From Cylindrodendrum hubeiense (lineage: Eukaryota; Ascomycota; Sordariomycetes; Hypocreales; Nectriaceae): a stretch of 64,000 bases of DNA. The number at the start of each line of letters is the position of its first letter. The stretch's first letter is position 1. A model generated the notes under the pieces. That model ran no database searches. It saw only the letters and a list, made by a program, of their open reading frames with translations, and was not told the origin of the DNA. Shown one piece after another: positions 13,439 to 23,973 of the stretch. Location of the stretch: positions 1-64,000 of the forward strand of contig JAANBB010000091.1 of NCBI GenBank assembly GCA_014621425.1, written 5' to 3'. A program made the position numbers and the translations under genes.

Positions 13439-13754
13439 GACCGTGGCCCCCCCCGCCGGCTGTACCAGGTACGGGAGTCAGAGAGGATCATGGCTGGACG
13501 AGGGGGGCGGAGGAGGCCCTCGCAGGCGCCATTGACGTCCCGCTGTCCCCGTTGGCCCCGTTGTCCATCGACGACTCCCGTGTTCCTGCCCGGCAAGCAA
13601 GTATGTGGTGAGACGACAGCCGGCCAGCGCGTATCCGTCACGTATCCATCCAGCTGGTGGTACCGGGCTTGCAGAACTAGCCTCCAGCACAGCAGATGAT
13701 TCGTACGGGGCTGGGGCTGGCTGGGAGCTGCGTCCAGCTAGGGAGGGGGGCAGC

Positions 13755-13809
13755 GCTGCCCACGGGCTGCCCACAGGCTGCCCACGGGCTGCCCACAGGC
13801 TGCCCACAG
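13755..13809. repeat. 11-bp GCTGCCCACRG minisatellite, 5 copies
   Basis: Five head-to-tail copies of GCTGCCCACGG/GCTGCCCACAG; the two variants alternate and the last two units are the same variant. Confidence 0.9.
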
Positions 13810-14342
13810 CCGCCAATGGCGAGCTGCCGTCGCCTCGTTCAGCTCCTGGGGGCTTGGTCCCGGGCCATGCATCCCTCCTTCATCTTGCAGCGGTATCCCT
13901 CCTTGCCCTGCTGGGACTGCCAGAGTGCGCTCCAGCGCCCTGAATGCTGGCGTGCCCACAGGGCTGAATGGAGCTGTGCCCACTTCGCTTATCCTAAATA
14001 GCGACCTGTTGAACTCTGTCTGCGAAGATGGGATGGGCCACGCCCGTTCGGGCTCAGGACGCCGTCCGAGACCAAAGCGCACAGTCGCCCGATAGATTAC
14101 CGTCGCTCTTTGACCCATCTGCCAGTGCGAAATTTCTGCTCCGGACCTCGCGGCCTTGGGCCGGCCGTTGCAGGTGAAACCTGATTAAAAGTATTGCGGG
14201 CGGCTTGTTGACAAGCCTGCCGGGCTAGCATAGTAGTATCTGCAGAGATGAATCAGACGCCGCCACCATCATCCTGTCTGTGTAAGGGATGTGCCGGCAC
14301 CCTTGTCCCCTGTTTCAAGCGTCCCCCATCTCACCCACCGAC

Positions 14343-16037
14343 TCACTTCGGGGACCAACTCTTGGACCCAGCAGTGCGCTGCACCGCGTCCAGCCAACCA
14401 TCTAGAGGAAGATCTAGCGCTGCACGGGTGTCGCCGTCACGGAATCCTTCCATTGGGCGAGCATCCTCCTCGTTACCGAGCCATGCATCGGGGTTCTGCA
14501 CCTCGATTGATCGCAGGTCCAGCATGGCACAGCCCGCCAGTCCAAGGTGCGCCGGAACCGCCTCTGAGCCCAGAGCCACAACTGATAGTGCAGCCTCCGC
14601 TGCCGCCACGATGTCCTCCGCTACCTTGATGCCGTCCTCCCGCGGTAGATACTGCCCAGTTTGGGTACTTCTTTCGAAACCACCTCCCATCAGGCGCCAC
14701 TCCTTCCACAACGTCGCGACCGCCCCAAGCTTACCCAATATCGCGATGTAGGCTCTCTGCGCCCTCCCAGCCTCTTCGCCAGTAGATTTTTCCAAGAAGA
14801 GAAGGACAAGGGATCGAAATGACTCTGGTGAAACCTCGTCTTGTTCGCCAATGCCTGTCAGAGCTTGCAGGAGTGTCTCACGACCAGAGATGTCGAGGGG
14901 TGGGGCTTCTGAAGGTGTGGTGAGATGATGAGAATACGTCTCCAGGGCGAACACCACATCCTCCATCATCAGCTGAGCCCTCTTGGTCCAGATATTATGC
15001 TTAAAGCCAAATCCGAGATACTCCAAGGTTGCCTCTGAGTTGGCAATGCTAGCCGAAAGCCTCAGACCAAGTCCACATAGAGGCCCTCGTATGTGGGCCC
15101 CATCTAATGACATCCTTTGTCTTAGATTTCCCAGAAAGGCCAAGGTCTCGACGCAACCCGGATATTCGGGTTGGCATCGGTCTAGGATATTCACGCATGC
15201 CTTTCGAACATCCGTCTCTAAGTCGGCGTATGCCTTCCCTGGCTTCTCATTTCCTATTTTCGGCGGGGTCTGGAAGAGGGTGGCTTTCAGCCCAGACGAC
15301 AGACATTGTGAGACTAGCCTGCGGACGCCTGCAATCGTATTCTGCTCTTTCAGCGCCGTACAGAACTGGAGCGGGGTGGGCGGAACATGGGACCATTGGT
15401 GCCCAAGCTGAAGAAGTCGTTGGCGAGACTTGAGCCACTGCAGCAGTAGCTCATCATTCTCTAGTGCGTGGTCCGAGATGCCATTTTCACAGCAGACGGT
15501 GTGGAGAATGCCTAACCGTTGGCGCTGATCCAACGCCTCGCAAGCTGTCAGGGCGTCTGCGTTCCCTCGCTGAGCCTCTCCCGAGCCGATCAGTGGGGTC
15601 GCCGGAGCACCGCGGAGAGCTACCGAGAGGATGTCATGGCTTGTGAGCCGCCAGGCATTGACGGGATTTGATGATATCTCGAATGCCTTGCTTCGCGAGC
15701 GATACATCTGTTCATCGGCTTCTCCGAGACGTGTCTCGAATCTCTTGCGTGTGACGTCGACTGCCCATGTCTTTTTCAGCTGGGCCGCGTCGTCCTGGGT
15801 AAATGGGCGCACGTGCTTGCTATCCACGTCGTCGAGGTCGAGGAGGAGGTCGCTGATTTGAAAAAGCTCGCTACCTTGGGGCTTCTTGGGCGATTTCCCC
15901 CATCTGTTGACGGTATAATATGCATCGTCGCTTTCGGTCGGTTGGCGGACGAATATCTTTGAGCGCTCTTGATGCGCGCCGCCGCCGAGTGACGGAATCG
16001 CGACCTGGGGTCTGCGGGAGGCGGCTGTGCGTATCAT
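14343..16037 (-). CDS. Conserved-looking hypothetical protein, single exon, 564 aa
   Basis: Open frame of 564 codons from ATG at 16037 with amino-acid use typical of a real protein, unlike the competing frames. No domain is recognised. The N-terminus (MIRTAASRRPQVA) is basic and free of acidic residues, compatible with a mitochondrial presequence. The body is mostly predicted helical, with Leu-rich stretches such as LLLQWLKSRQRLLQLG and repeated Cys residues, loosely like helical-repeat (PPR-type) mitochondrial RNA proteins; this is a guess. It is divergent from syf2, sharing a 647-bp upstream region. No intron is needed. Confidence 0.7.
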   Translation of the reverse strand: MIRTAASRRPQVAIPSLGGGAHQERSKIFVRQPTESDDAYYTVNRWGKSPKKPQGSELFQISDLLLDLDDVDSKHVRPFTQDDAAQLKKTWAVDVTRKRFETRLGEADEQMYRSRSKAFEISSNPVNAWRLTSHDILSVALRGAPATPLIGSGEAQRGNADALTACEALDQRQRLGILHTVCCENGISDHALENDELLLQWLKSRQRLLQLGHQWSHVPPTPLQFCTALKEQNTIAGVRRLVSQCLSSGLKATLFQTPPKIGNEKPGKAYADLETDVRKACVNILDRCQPEYPGCVETLAFLGNLRQRMSLDGAHIRGPLCGLGLRLSASIANSEATLEYLGFGFKHNIWTKRAQLMMEDVVFALETYSHHLTTPSEAPPLDISGRETLLQALTGIGEQDEVSPESFRSLVLLFLEKSTGEEAGRAQRAYIAILGKLGAVATLWKEWRLMGGGFERSTQTGQYLPREDGIKVAEDIVAAAEAALSVVALGSEAVPAHLGLAGCAMLDLRSIEVQNPDAWLGNEEDARPMEGFRDGDTRAALDLPLDGWLDAVQRTAGSKSWSPK

Positions 16038-16684
16038 CCTTGGTAAGATTGGAAACTCGACAATCCGCTGAGCAAGTGGAAATGTGGTAGAATCCTCATC
16101 GGTAGCCTAACAGCAGAAATTATGAGGAAAGGATGAGGACAGCCCGAGATGGTGAGTTGCGAAGGGGAGGTGGCAATGCAACACGTCAATGGAGAGAGAA
16201 CGGGAAGAATTGGGAGCAACGTTCCGCGTCACCAGCCGGCTATTTTCCATATCCCCTGCCGCACACGGCACATGAACAAGCCCCCGAGGCGACTCCAAAG
16301 CCTCGCCAGCCGTCCACTGGACGACTCTCGTATTGTGAGGTTACAGGTGCTGCAACAGGGAGTGGTTCCCCCCAACGGCCAAACTTACCCCCTAGGGTCT
16401 AGCGGTCCCGCGCTGGAACATCCGGGGAAAGCGGGGTCTGCAAGTCTTGGCCTTGAGCTACTGTCCGGCAGATGTTGTGGCGGTGCTGGTTGAACCAGCC
16501 ACAAATGACCGGCCGCAACTACATTTATCCGAGGCGCATCATTCCGTCTTCGAATAGGCTTTGGATGGGCCTTGATGAACGGGATGAACATATGCGACCC
16601 TTCTCGACCAGCGGCCTCCTCACATATCCTACGCGTCTTAACCAAATTCACGAACCCGAATTCTAAAACACACTCGAATCTACA
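16038..16684. promoter_or_regulatory. Shared divergent upstream region of the unknown gene and syf2
   Basis: 647 bp between two divergently oriented start codons, so both promoters must lie here. No specific operator was recognised. Confidence 0.6.
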
Positions 16685-17716
16685 ATGTCTCCTCCGGCTA
16701 AGAAGCGAAGAACCACGCGAAGTTCCGCCAGACAGGAACAACAGGAAAAACAAGAAAAACAAGAACAAGAACAATCAGTCGAGGTTCCCGCTGAAGTCGT
16801 CGAGGCTCCCGTTGAGGTCGTCGAGGCTCCCGTTGAGGTCATCGAGGCTCCTGTTGAGGCCGTCGAGGCTCCCACCGAAGTCGTCGAAACTCCCGCCGAG
16901 GAGAACGAAGCACCCCCAGCCGCGCCCGCAGTCGAGAAGCAAATCGAGGCCCCCAGCACCGATGCGGACCCTGCTGCCAAAGCCAAGGATCGGATGGCCC
17001 GTTTCAAAGCCCTTCAAGCCCGAGCCAAGACGTCCTCTGAAAAGAATCTGAAGGAGGCAACATTAGAATCCCAACGACTCGCCACCGATCCAAGCCAACT
17101 CACCGCGCTGCACCGGAAGCAAGCCATCGCATCGCACAAGCTTCTCAAAGCGGATGTTGAGGAGGCCGGCGAGGACTTTGAACGCAAGCGAGCGTGGGAC
17201 TGGACTATCGATGAAAGCGAGAAGTGGGACAAGCGCATGAAGAAGAGAGGCTCTGCTCGCGACAACAACGCTTTCCAAGACTACACGCAAGAGAGCAACA
17301 AGATCTACAAGCGACAGTTGCGGAACATCAACCCCGATATGGACAAGTATGCGAAGGACAAGATGGCCGCGGTCGAGAAGGCGGCAGCTTCTGGCGGTCT
17401 GGATATCGTGGAGACAGAAGATGGCGAACTCATCGCCGTGGACAAAGATGGGTCATTCTACTCGACGGCCGACTCGACTACATTTGCGCAAAATAAACCC
17501 GACAAGGCTGCAGTGGACCGACTTGTCGAGGATCTGAGAAGGGCAGAGGATCAGAGACTGAAGAAGAGGAAGGAGAGGATGGCGCAGAACGGCGACGAGG
17601 GCGACGTGACGTACATCAACGAGAAGAACAAGCAGTTCAACCAGAAGCTGTCGAGGTTCTACAACAAATACACGGCAGAGATTCGCGACAGCTTCGAGCG
17701 AGGTACCATGATATAA
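16685..17716 (+). CDS. syf2: Pre-mRNA-splicing factor Syf2
   Basis: Single exon of 343 residues from ATG at 16685. The C-terminal two thirds match the SYF2 family: RKRAWDWTIDESEKWDKRM, NNAFQDYTQESNKIYKRQ, NINPDMDKY and the C-terminal RFYNKYTAEIRDSFERGT. Syf2 belongs to the Prp19/NTC-associated set of spliceosome proteins and acts in the nucleus during activation and disassembly of the catalytic spliceosome. The first about 20 residues are a basic PAKKRRTTRSS stretch, a good nuclear-localisation signal, followed by Gln/Glu/Lys runs and a 7-residue repeat (EAPVEVV-like, about residues 36-71) not typical of the family core. Convergent with coq11, stop codons 88 bp apart. Confidence 0.95.
   Translation: MSPPAKKRRTTRSSARQEQQEKQEKQEQEQSVEVPAEVVEAPVEVVEAPVEVIEAPVEAVEAPTEVVETPAEENEAPPAAPAVEKQIEAPSTDADPAAKAKDRMARFKALQARAKTSSEKNLKEATLESQRLATDPSQLTALHRKQAIASHKLLKADVEEAGEDFERKRAWDWTIDESEKWDKRMKKRGSARDNNAFQDYTQESNKIYKRQLRNINPDMDKYAKDKMAAVEKAAASGGLDIVETEDGELIAVDKDGSFYSTADSTTFAQNKPDKAAVDRLVEDLRRAEDQRLKKRKERMAQNGDEGDVTYINEKNKQFNQKLSRFYNKYTAEIRDSFERGTMI
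16793..16897 (+). repeat. 21-bp coding minisatellite in syf2, 5 copies
   Basis: Five in-frame 21-bp units encoding (E/V)VVEAPV-type heptads; a partial unit precedes them. Later copies differ mostly at third positions and by Val/Ile or Pro-Val/Pro-Thr changes, so copy number could vary without frameshift. Confidence 0.85.
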
Positions 17717-17804
17717 AGGGGGGACGGTTTCATAGATTTTTGTGTTTAAATTCAGTCCTCTCGGGGGGTATTGTACAGTCTAGCGTTACAGCACAATCAA
17801 GCTC

Positions 17805-18730
17805 TTACAACATGGTCTTTCTCCACGACTTGGTCGCCAGCTCCTCAATGTCATTGGCCTCAACGACCCCGCGCGTGTCCTCATCGCCGAACGCCTCCAC
17901 CACGGCCTCGGCGACTGTGTCGACCTTGAGCGGCTTGATTCCAGCAGCGCCCATGAGGCTCCTGAAGTAGTGACCGGTGACGTCGTTGAACATGGTGCCC
18001 AGGCCGACCATGGCGGCCAGAGGCACGGTAAGGGTGCGTGAGCTGTCGAACATGAAGGGGGCTCGGATGTAGAGGCTCCTCAGCTCGGGGAAGCTGTTTG
18101 CGATGGTGGTCTCGGCCTGTCGCTTGGTGGCAATGTATCGCGCAGGAAGGACGGGTGCTCCGCCCGCGGCCGAGATGTAGCAGAACGAACTCACTTTAGC
18201 GGCGGCGGCGTGCTTGGCCAGAGTGATGGCGCTGTCTCGGTTCATAATTTCGTAAGAGAACTGATCCTTGGGATCGGACGGCTTAATGTCCTCGCCCACC
18301 TTTCTCGCCAATGGGTCGATACCCCGATCGCGCACGGGAGCAAAGGCCTTGGCCAGGCCGGCGAAGGGAGATTCCCGGCCGGAGACGACGCCCTTGTAAT
18401 CGGCTTCGAGGAGAATGCCCATGCTGTGGACGACAAAGTCGGCGCCATTGAGCAGCGGTGCGTATGTCGCGGGGCGCAGGATGTCCCCGCGCTCCCAGGT
18501 CACCTTGTGTGCCCAAGAAGGAGGCGCTGCAGAGGAGGTGACGGAGTCCCATCGGGGCTCACCGGAGCGGCTTTGCGGCGAGGTGAGCTTGTGCGTGTGA
18601 AGAGAACTTCTGTAGGGAGGAATTACCTGATGGAGGTCACATCCCAGCCGCGGGCTACGGCGAACTGGCAGATACGGGAGCCCAGAAATCCGGAGCCTCC
18701 GCAGACGACGAGCTTCTTCACTGCAGACAT
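17805..18730 (-). CDS. coq11: Coq11-type mitochondrial SDR-like protein (ubiquinone biosynthesis)
   Basis: Exons 18627-18730 and 17805-18570 join in phase to 289 residues. The N-terminus KKLVVCGGSGFLGSRIC is a Rossmann nucleotide-binding motif (GGSGFLG at residues 11-17). Downstream are HSMGILLE, an SDR-like YISAAGG strand, and RYIATKRQAE, where Tyr and Lys keep the atypical-SDR spacing. This matches the yeast YLR290C/Coq11 family, a component associated with the mitochondrial CoQ synthome, close to the NDUFA9-like atypical SDRs. The intron is 56 bp with donor GTAATT, a non-ideal but acceptable donor. Divergent from yaf9 with 735 bp between the starts. Mitochondrial location comes from the family, since no strong presequence is visible. 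Confidence 0.88.
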
Positions 18731-19465
18731 GGCGGCTGTGGTGGTGTTGGAAGTGGTGTGATGTGCGAGAAACACGGAGGGCCGGCGGAGGACGACGGGC
18801 AGACAGGCCGGGCCGGAGACGTCACACTCAAGAGGTTGGAATAATCGAGGGAAAGGGTCTGTGAAAAGAATGAAGATGATGAGAGCGTAGATTTTCGAAT
18901 TGAGTCTCACAGCAAACCCAGAATCCACATTATGAGGCGTGCAAGCCACGGATGGAAATCATGAAATCATCGTTTCGCCGAGGCTGAAGCTGTCCAAGCT
19001 AGAGCTGGGAGGTGTGGCGGGGACACTCCTGGCACTATCACCCATCTCAGGCTCTGGCGCTCAGAGCTGCAGAACGATAATACAAAGTGAGAGATTTTAA
19101 ATTGGAATAAATCCCACATGTTATTTTATGAAATTCAAGCCCCTTTTTGTCATTTGGCGCCCTCAACTGGCTGCAATCCTCTTTCAATGTTGGAGCTGGG
19201 TTAGCAGCCAAAGTCGATTGGGAGCGCCAAACCGACCATCGTCACCAAACCTACCTCCCATCCTTTAGTGGCCCGCCCCCGGTACGCGCCATCATTGGCC
19301 AGCCAAACCGTGCCGCCTCTGCAAGGCTGAACCTCGAATAATCTTCTCCGTCCATCAACACGCCTAACGAGAGTCGCCGGTGCCGCCCTGAACCAACTCC
19401 TCGCTCCTTCGAATGCGCCACGACACCCCGAACCAGTCCAGGCTCTCGAAACCCTCCGTATCAAA
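18731..19465. promoter_or_regulatory. Shared divergent promoter region of coq11 and yaf9
   Basis: 735 bp between divergent start codons. Two inverted CCAAT pentamers (ATTGG) occur at 19217-19221 and 19294-19298, about 170-250 bp upstream of yaf9; they are candidate CCAAT-binding-complex sites only. Confidence 0.45.
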
Positions 19466-20334
19466 ATGGCGCCCCAAAACCAGCTAGGAAAGCGCGTCAA
19501 GCTGACGCAGATCCGCCGGCCGTTCATCGTCGGAAGCACTGCTCGTCCATTCTCCGACACCAACCCTCGACCAGCAGGTGTCCCCGACAACCATACTCAC
19601 TCGTGGGAAGTCTTTGTCAAGGGCCTTGACGACACCGACATCACTTATTGGCTGCGCCGCGTGCAGTTCAAGCTCCACGAGTCGATTCCCAACTACGTGC
19701 GAAGTACGCCTACCGAGCTCCCATCTCCTAGTCCGCGCGTATGCTGACTTGAACCGCAGTGGTCGAAGGCGAAGCAGGAAAGCCATTCCTCGTCGGCGAA
19801 ACCGGATGGGGTGAATTCGACATTACGATCAAGCTATATTACGTCAACGACTCAGGCGAGAAGCCCCAGACTTTGTATCACTACCTGCGCCTCCACCCGT
19901 ACGGCCGAACCGAAGAGGAAAAGCAAGCTATGGTCACTACCCACGGCGAGGTCCGGTCCTGGAGCTACGACGAGCAGCTTTTCAACGAGCCCTACGAGGC
20001 CTTTTACAATGTGCTCACCGCAGGCGCAGTCCCCAAGGGATGGAAGCCCTCGGGCGGGAAGGGCAAGGGGAAGAACCGCGCACCGCCCGCGTTGCCGCCT
20101 GCTGACAACAACGACGTTTGGGAGCACTCGGCCATGATACCCGCGCATAACCGCCCCGGGCAACCGTTCAGCCTTGAGACAGAGGCTGCCGAGATTAAGA
20201 AGCTTGCAGACGCCCAAGCTCAGACCGAGGCCATGAGCAAGAAGATCCTCGCTGAGCTCAAGACAAAGGAGGAGCTGCTCGCCAGCCTCAAGGCAGAGAA
20301 CGCCACCGCTGCCGCTGCGGCCAAGCCCTCCTAG
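19466..20334 (+). CDS. yaf9: YEATS-domain protein Yaf9 (SWR1/NuA4 subunit)
   Basis: Exons 19466-19703 and 19760-20334 give 270 residues; the intron is 56 bp with donor GTACGC. The YEATS domain covers about residues 8-150: KRVKLTQIRRPFIVGS, the HTHSWEVFVKG strand, FKLHESIPNYVR, GWGEFDITIKLYY and the LHPYG strand. The YEATS pocket binds acylated or acetylated histone H3 tails; Yaf9 is shared by the SWR1 H2A.Z-exchange complex and the NuA4 acetyltransferase. A basic loop (GGKGKGKNR) and a C-terminal coiled coil (about 205-265, Ala/Lys/Glu-rich) follow, the latter used for complex assembly. The frame stays open beyond the TAG in an unusual way (see 20335-20604). Confidence 0.95.
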
Positions 20335-20604
20335 AAGGGGCGTTCGGACCGCAAGCGCAACAGCCGAGGGCGCAAAAGTCGAAGTCGCAAGTCAATGAAG
20401 AAGGAGGAGGAGGAGGATTCTGACTAGGAGAGCGACGAGGATGTGCCGGCGACCTCACCCGCTTCGTCTTCGGACACCGTCGGGAGATCACCAGACTCGG
20501 ACTCATCAGCCACCATCGTGGGCTCATCAGACTCGGACTCGTCGGCTACCATTACACCCGGGTCGGGATCAGAAAGTCCGCCAAGCTCGCCTACAGAGCT
20601 GTGA
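20335..20604 (+). other. In-frame open tail of yaf9 behind two amber codons
   Basis: Directly after the yaf9 TAG (20332-20334), the same frame runs 30 codons that are Lys/Arg/Ser-rich then Glu/Asp-rich, meets a second TAG (20425-20427), and continues 58 codons of Ser/Asp/Glu-rich sequence to TGA at 20602. It contains a near-duplicate block (DSDSSATI twice) whose differences are mainly third-position. That looks like a degraded or conditionally read C-terminal tail. A minus-strand frame over the same DNA is equally open from 20424, so strand assignment is not certain. Confidence 0.45.
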
Positions 20605-21795
20605 GGACCCCATGGCGGGTCCAGCAACGCGAGCGCGGAGGCTCCAGCGGACACGTCCAGAACCCGCAACCGCCCAAGTCCATCCCGAAAGAGTACTTCC
20701 AGAATCGATACTCTCGGACGTACCAAACAGCGGAGAATATTGTATCGTGACACGGCCCCCACGACGGTCGAAGTATGCATATACGAGCAGTCCAGGCAGG
20801 GTTCATCAATTACTAAAATTGTCCGACGCCGGGATGGGACGAGGTATCACAAGCACGCAAGAGAAGTAGCAATACAAGACATGGATATGGCTGTGTAGCG
20901 TGTCCTAGACAATGGTAGCGGAGACATACTTGTGCAACAGCCAGTAGATGAGAATGCCAATTTGTTGAGGCGTTCCGCGCCTTGTTCAGCCGACCTATAA
21001 GATTTTGATATCGACTCCGTGCGACTACGGACTGTAGACTCTGCAACACACCGTATTCGCAGCGTTACGCATCCCTACGCGTCATGCCGGAGACCGTATT
21101 CACTGTCCACAACCAGGTACTCATTCATCACAGCCACAAGATCACAGTTGTACGAAACAAACAGGGCACACAGCCCGAGAGCATCTTTCAAGTGATGTGA
21201 ATTGGAGTGGTCTCCACTGCTACGTGCACGCTCGGCATCGCCATGCCGACGTCTTCGCCTTCCATCCGTGTATCCCAAAATTTCAAATGACCTACACCAT
21301 TTTTGTAGGTCCCCGTCCCAACCGTGCCTGACCACACCCATCCCATCCAGTCCCATCCAGTCCCAGATCCCAATTGACAAAACCACCGCCTGTTCCGCAC
21401 ACAACTCGTGCAGTCAATCCACCTGGGACCAGCAGCCGATGCAACAAAAGAGAGGTAACAAAAGAATGTGGTCGCTCCCTGTGCGATGCCACATGACGCT
21501 AACTTGTTCGTCGATGAACGAGGAAGAAAGCAAAACCAAGCTCAAAACCACCTCAATGACTGGCCGGTCATTCCATTTAACACCCCATCCGGCCCACCAT
21601 TTTGTTCTTCAAATAGCCATCTCCTACCAACGCCCGGGATATTTATTAACTAAAAGAAGTTTTCGGGACGCGCCGAAAACCTAAACCCTCTTCAACTCCA
21701 GCGCCTGTCCAGCTGCGAAACAGGAAAAGAAAAGGAAAACTTCAAAAGAGTGTGGGGAGATGTGTATATATACGGATTCGGTTGCTTTGTACAAC
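20605..21795. other. Intergenic region between convergent yaf9 and mdm34
   Basis: About 1.2 kb holding the 3' ends of both transcripts. I see no gene; short open frames on both strands lack coding character. Confidence 0.6.
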
Positions 21796-23973
21796 TTATC
21801 GGGTTGCGGCTTCGTAGGCTGGGGGTGGGGCATCTTCGCCTTCTTCCCAGTTGCCGCGTTGTCGGTTTTTCTCGTCGTAGACGCGCTTCGCAATCTCGCC
21901 AGCCATCTTCATGATCCATGCTTGCTCAAGGATGACTGAAGATGATTCGGACCCAGTACTCTGGGTTTCGAGCAGGTTGGACTTCTCCTTGTTGGCACCT
22001 AGTCCACCAGTCTTCGCAGCCGAAAGGTAGCTCTTGGATAGAGCCTCAGCGGCATTCGTGTACGTCTTCATGGGAGAAGACGTCTCGTTCATTTGGGACC
22101 TCATCTGCAGATCGGCCATATTGTGCAGGTCGGCCATCTTGTGTAGATCGGCCATCAATGGGCGGTTGGTCAGGTCCTCTAAGGATCTGAAGCGAACCTT
22201 GTTAGGAGTAGGTGCCTCAGCAATCACGGATCCGTCTTCGGGCTCCTCCGGAATCGAATCGGATATCATAGGCTCCGATAACGGCACGTTGACAGAAGCC
22301 GTATCTGAAGCTTCGCTGAGGTTGTCAGGGGTTGCAGCCTCTGACTTGGTTTTCCTTAGGTTGACAACGCGGTTCTTCTTCTTGCGGCCTGGTCGTGAGC
22401 GCCCACCGGCGCCCAACGACAGTCCAGTGGTGGCCGAGTTGAGACTGACAAGTGAGGGGCGAGCCGGGAGGTGTCCATGAACGGTGCTACCGGAGTCGGA
22501 GAATGTGTAGGTGGTGGTGGAGCAGGCAACAAATGAGTGGGTCTTTGAGAGGCTTGGTGTTCCAGTGGATGGCGTTGAGTTCTCAGATCGGTCTCCGTGG
22601 CCAGTCCAGGCGCGGAAGACGACATCACGGATACCGGGAGTGAAGAGGGAGAGGGTGCGATGAGAATCCGTTAAGGCAGCAAGACGCAACAGATTCTTCT
22701 GGGAGAAAAGCGATTGGACCTCACCGCCACCGTTCAACGTAAGCTCTGAGATGGCATTGGGATCCACCAGGTTGCCGTTGGCATCCACGGGATCCAATGG
22801 GGGACTTGCGAGCGGGTCGACTCCAGCTTCATCTGCAGCTTCGCTGGGGGTTTCGGTGCCCTTGTTGGCTTGATCGGGGCACCAGAGCTGGAGCGATAAC
22901 TTGTGGATAATGGTGGGCAGCTCGTCCATCATCAAGTTGCGTAGTTGCTGCTCAATAGTTCGTTGCAGATAATCGCGGACGAACTGGATCGAATCAAAGG
23001 TCGATGAGACCTTGAGTGACTCGAGTGGGTCATTGCGAAAGACTATTGTCAGGCCTTTTTGCTTGGAGAAAACAAGGATGATGAATGCCGAAAGCTTGAT
23101 TTCCGACAGGGTGATGGATAGAGGGATAGTCAGCCCTGACGCAGCTGCCAGGGGTTGTGGAGACGTGAAAGTTGGCTTTGAGTACAGGTATGTGTTCAAA
23201 GGATTGGCCTGTTGTTTTCATATTAGCCCTGATATTAATAGAGTCTCCGCATGAACTCATATACGCGCTTGGACGCCAACGCAAACGCGCATCCTGGAAG
23301 GAGGGGAACGGCATTCAATGCGCATGTAATTAGAAGAAAGGATGGGACCAAAACAATGGCGGTGAGTCAAGGTGACAACTCATCGAGCCTGACATCGAGC
23401 CTGAACGGATCTGAACGGATCTAAACGAGTCCGTTGTTTGAGACCGACATGCTTGGCAAAAATGAGGAGTCGATGAAGACGGGCAGACTGATAAGGATTG
23501 GGGGACGACCAAACGACTTGTATGGTTGAAAACATGAGAAAATCCAATGGCCAAGTGCAGTAACAACATGTGCAATTGCATCCCATGGCATTGAATTAAA
23601 GTTGGGGGGCGAACGGTGATGCCGGGGCTTCCCGGGAGTTCGCAAGGGAGGCGGCGCCAAAGATGACGCACGATAAGGCAAGGGAAAAAAAAGAGATGCA
23701 ACATACTTGAACTCTCGTTTTCAGGGTCAAGAAGGCGTCGCCGGTGTAGCTCATCTTGAAGATGCCCCGGAATCTATCCTCCGCAAGGTCGCCAATCTCC
23801 AGGATCTCCAGGTCGGGCGGCACGGTGCCGAGGTTGAATTCGCTAACCAGGATATCATCGACGATGATGGGCGGCTTGGGGGATTTGTTTAGAGCCTTGG
23901 TCAAGAGGTCGCGCGCCCGGCTGTAGAAGTCGGCATCGGCCGTGAGCGGCGACCAGTTGAAGTTGAAGGCCAT
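21796..23973 (-). CDS. mdm34: Mdm34, ERMES mitochondrial outer-membrane subunit
   Basis: Exons 23707-23973 (89 codons) and 21796-23208 give 559 residues. The start [20 protein letters not shown] is the family signature. The SMP lipid-binding domain spans about residues 1-195 ([88 protein letters not shown]). Mdm34 with Mmm1, Mdm10 and Mdm12 tethers ER to mitochondria and moves phospholipids between them. The rest is Ser/Thr-rich, with a basic KKKNR patch and an in-frame [16 protein letters not shown] triplication. The inferred intron is 498 bp, long for this window, but the GTATGT donor and CAACAG acceptor fit in phase and restore the family sequence. Confidence 0.95.

Larger units (their letters stand above)
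12881..14342. other. Intergenic region with three minisatellites
   Basis: Upstream of the kelch gene and downstream of the unknown gene at 14343-16037. I see no gene. It contains three separate short tandem repeats, listed below. Confidence 0.6.

Noticed and set aside
20424..20780. 118-codon minus-strand acidic frame
   Set aside because: Overlaps the yaf9 in-frame tail; the acidic repeat reads well on both strands, so not called as a gene. Kept as the rival explanation of that tail.
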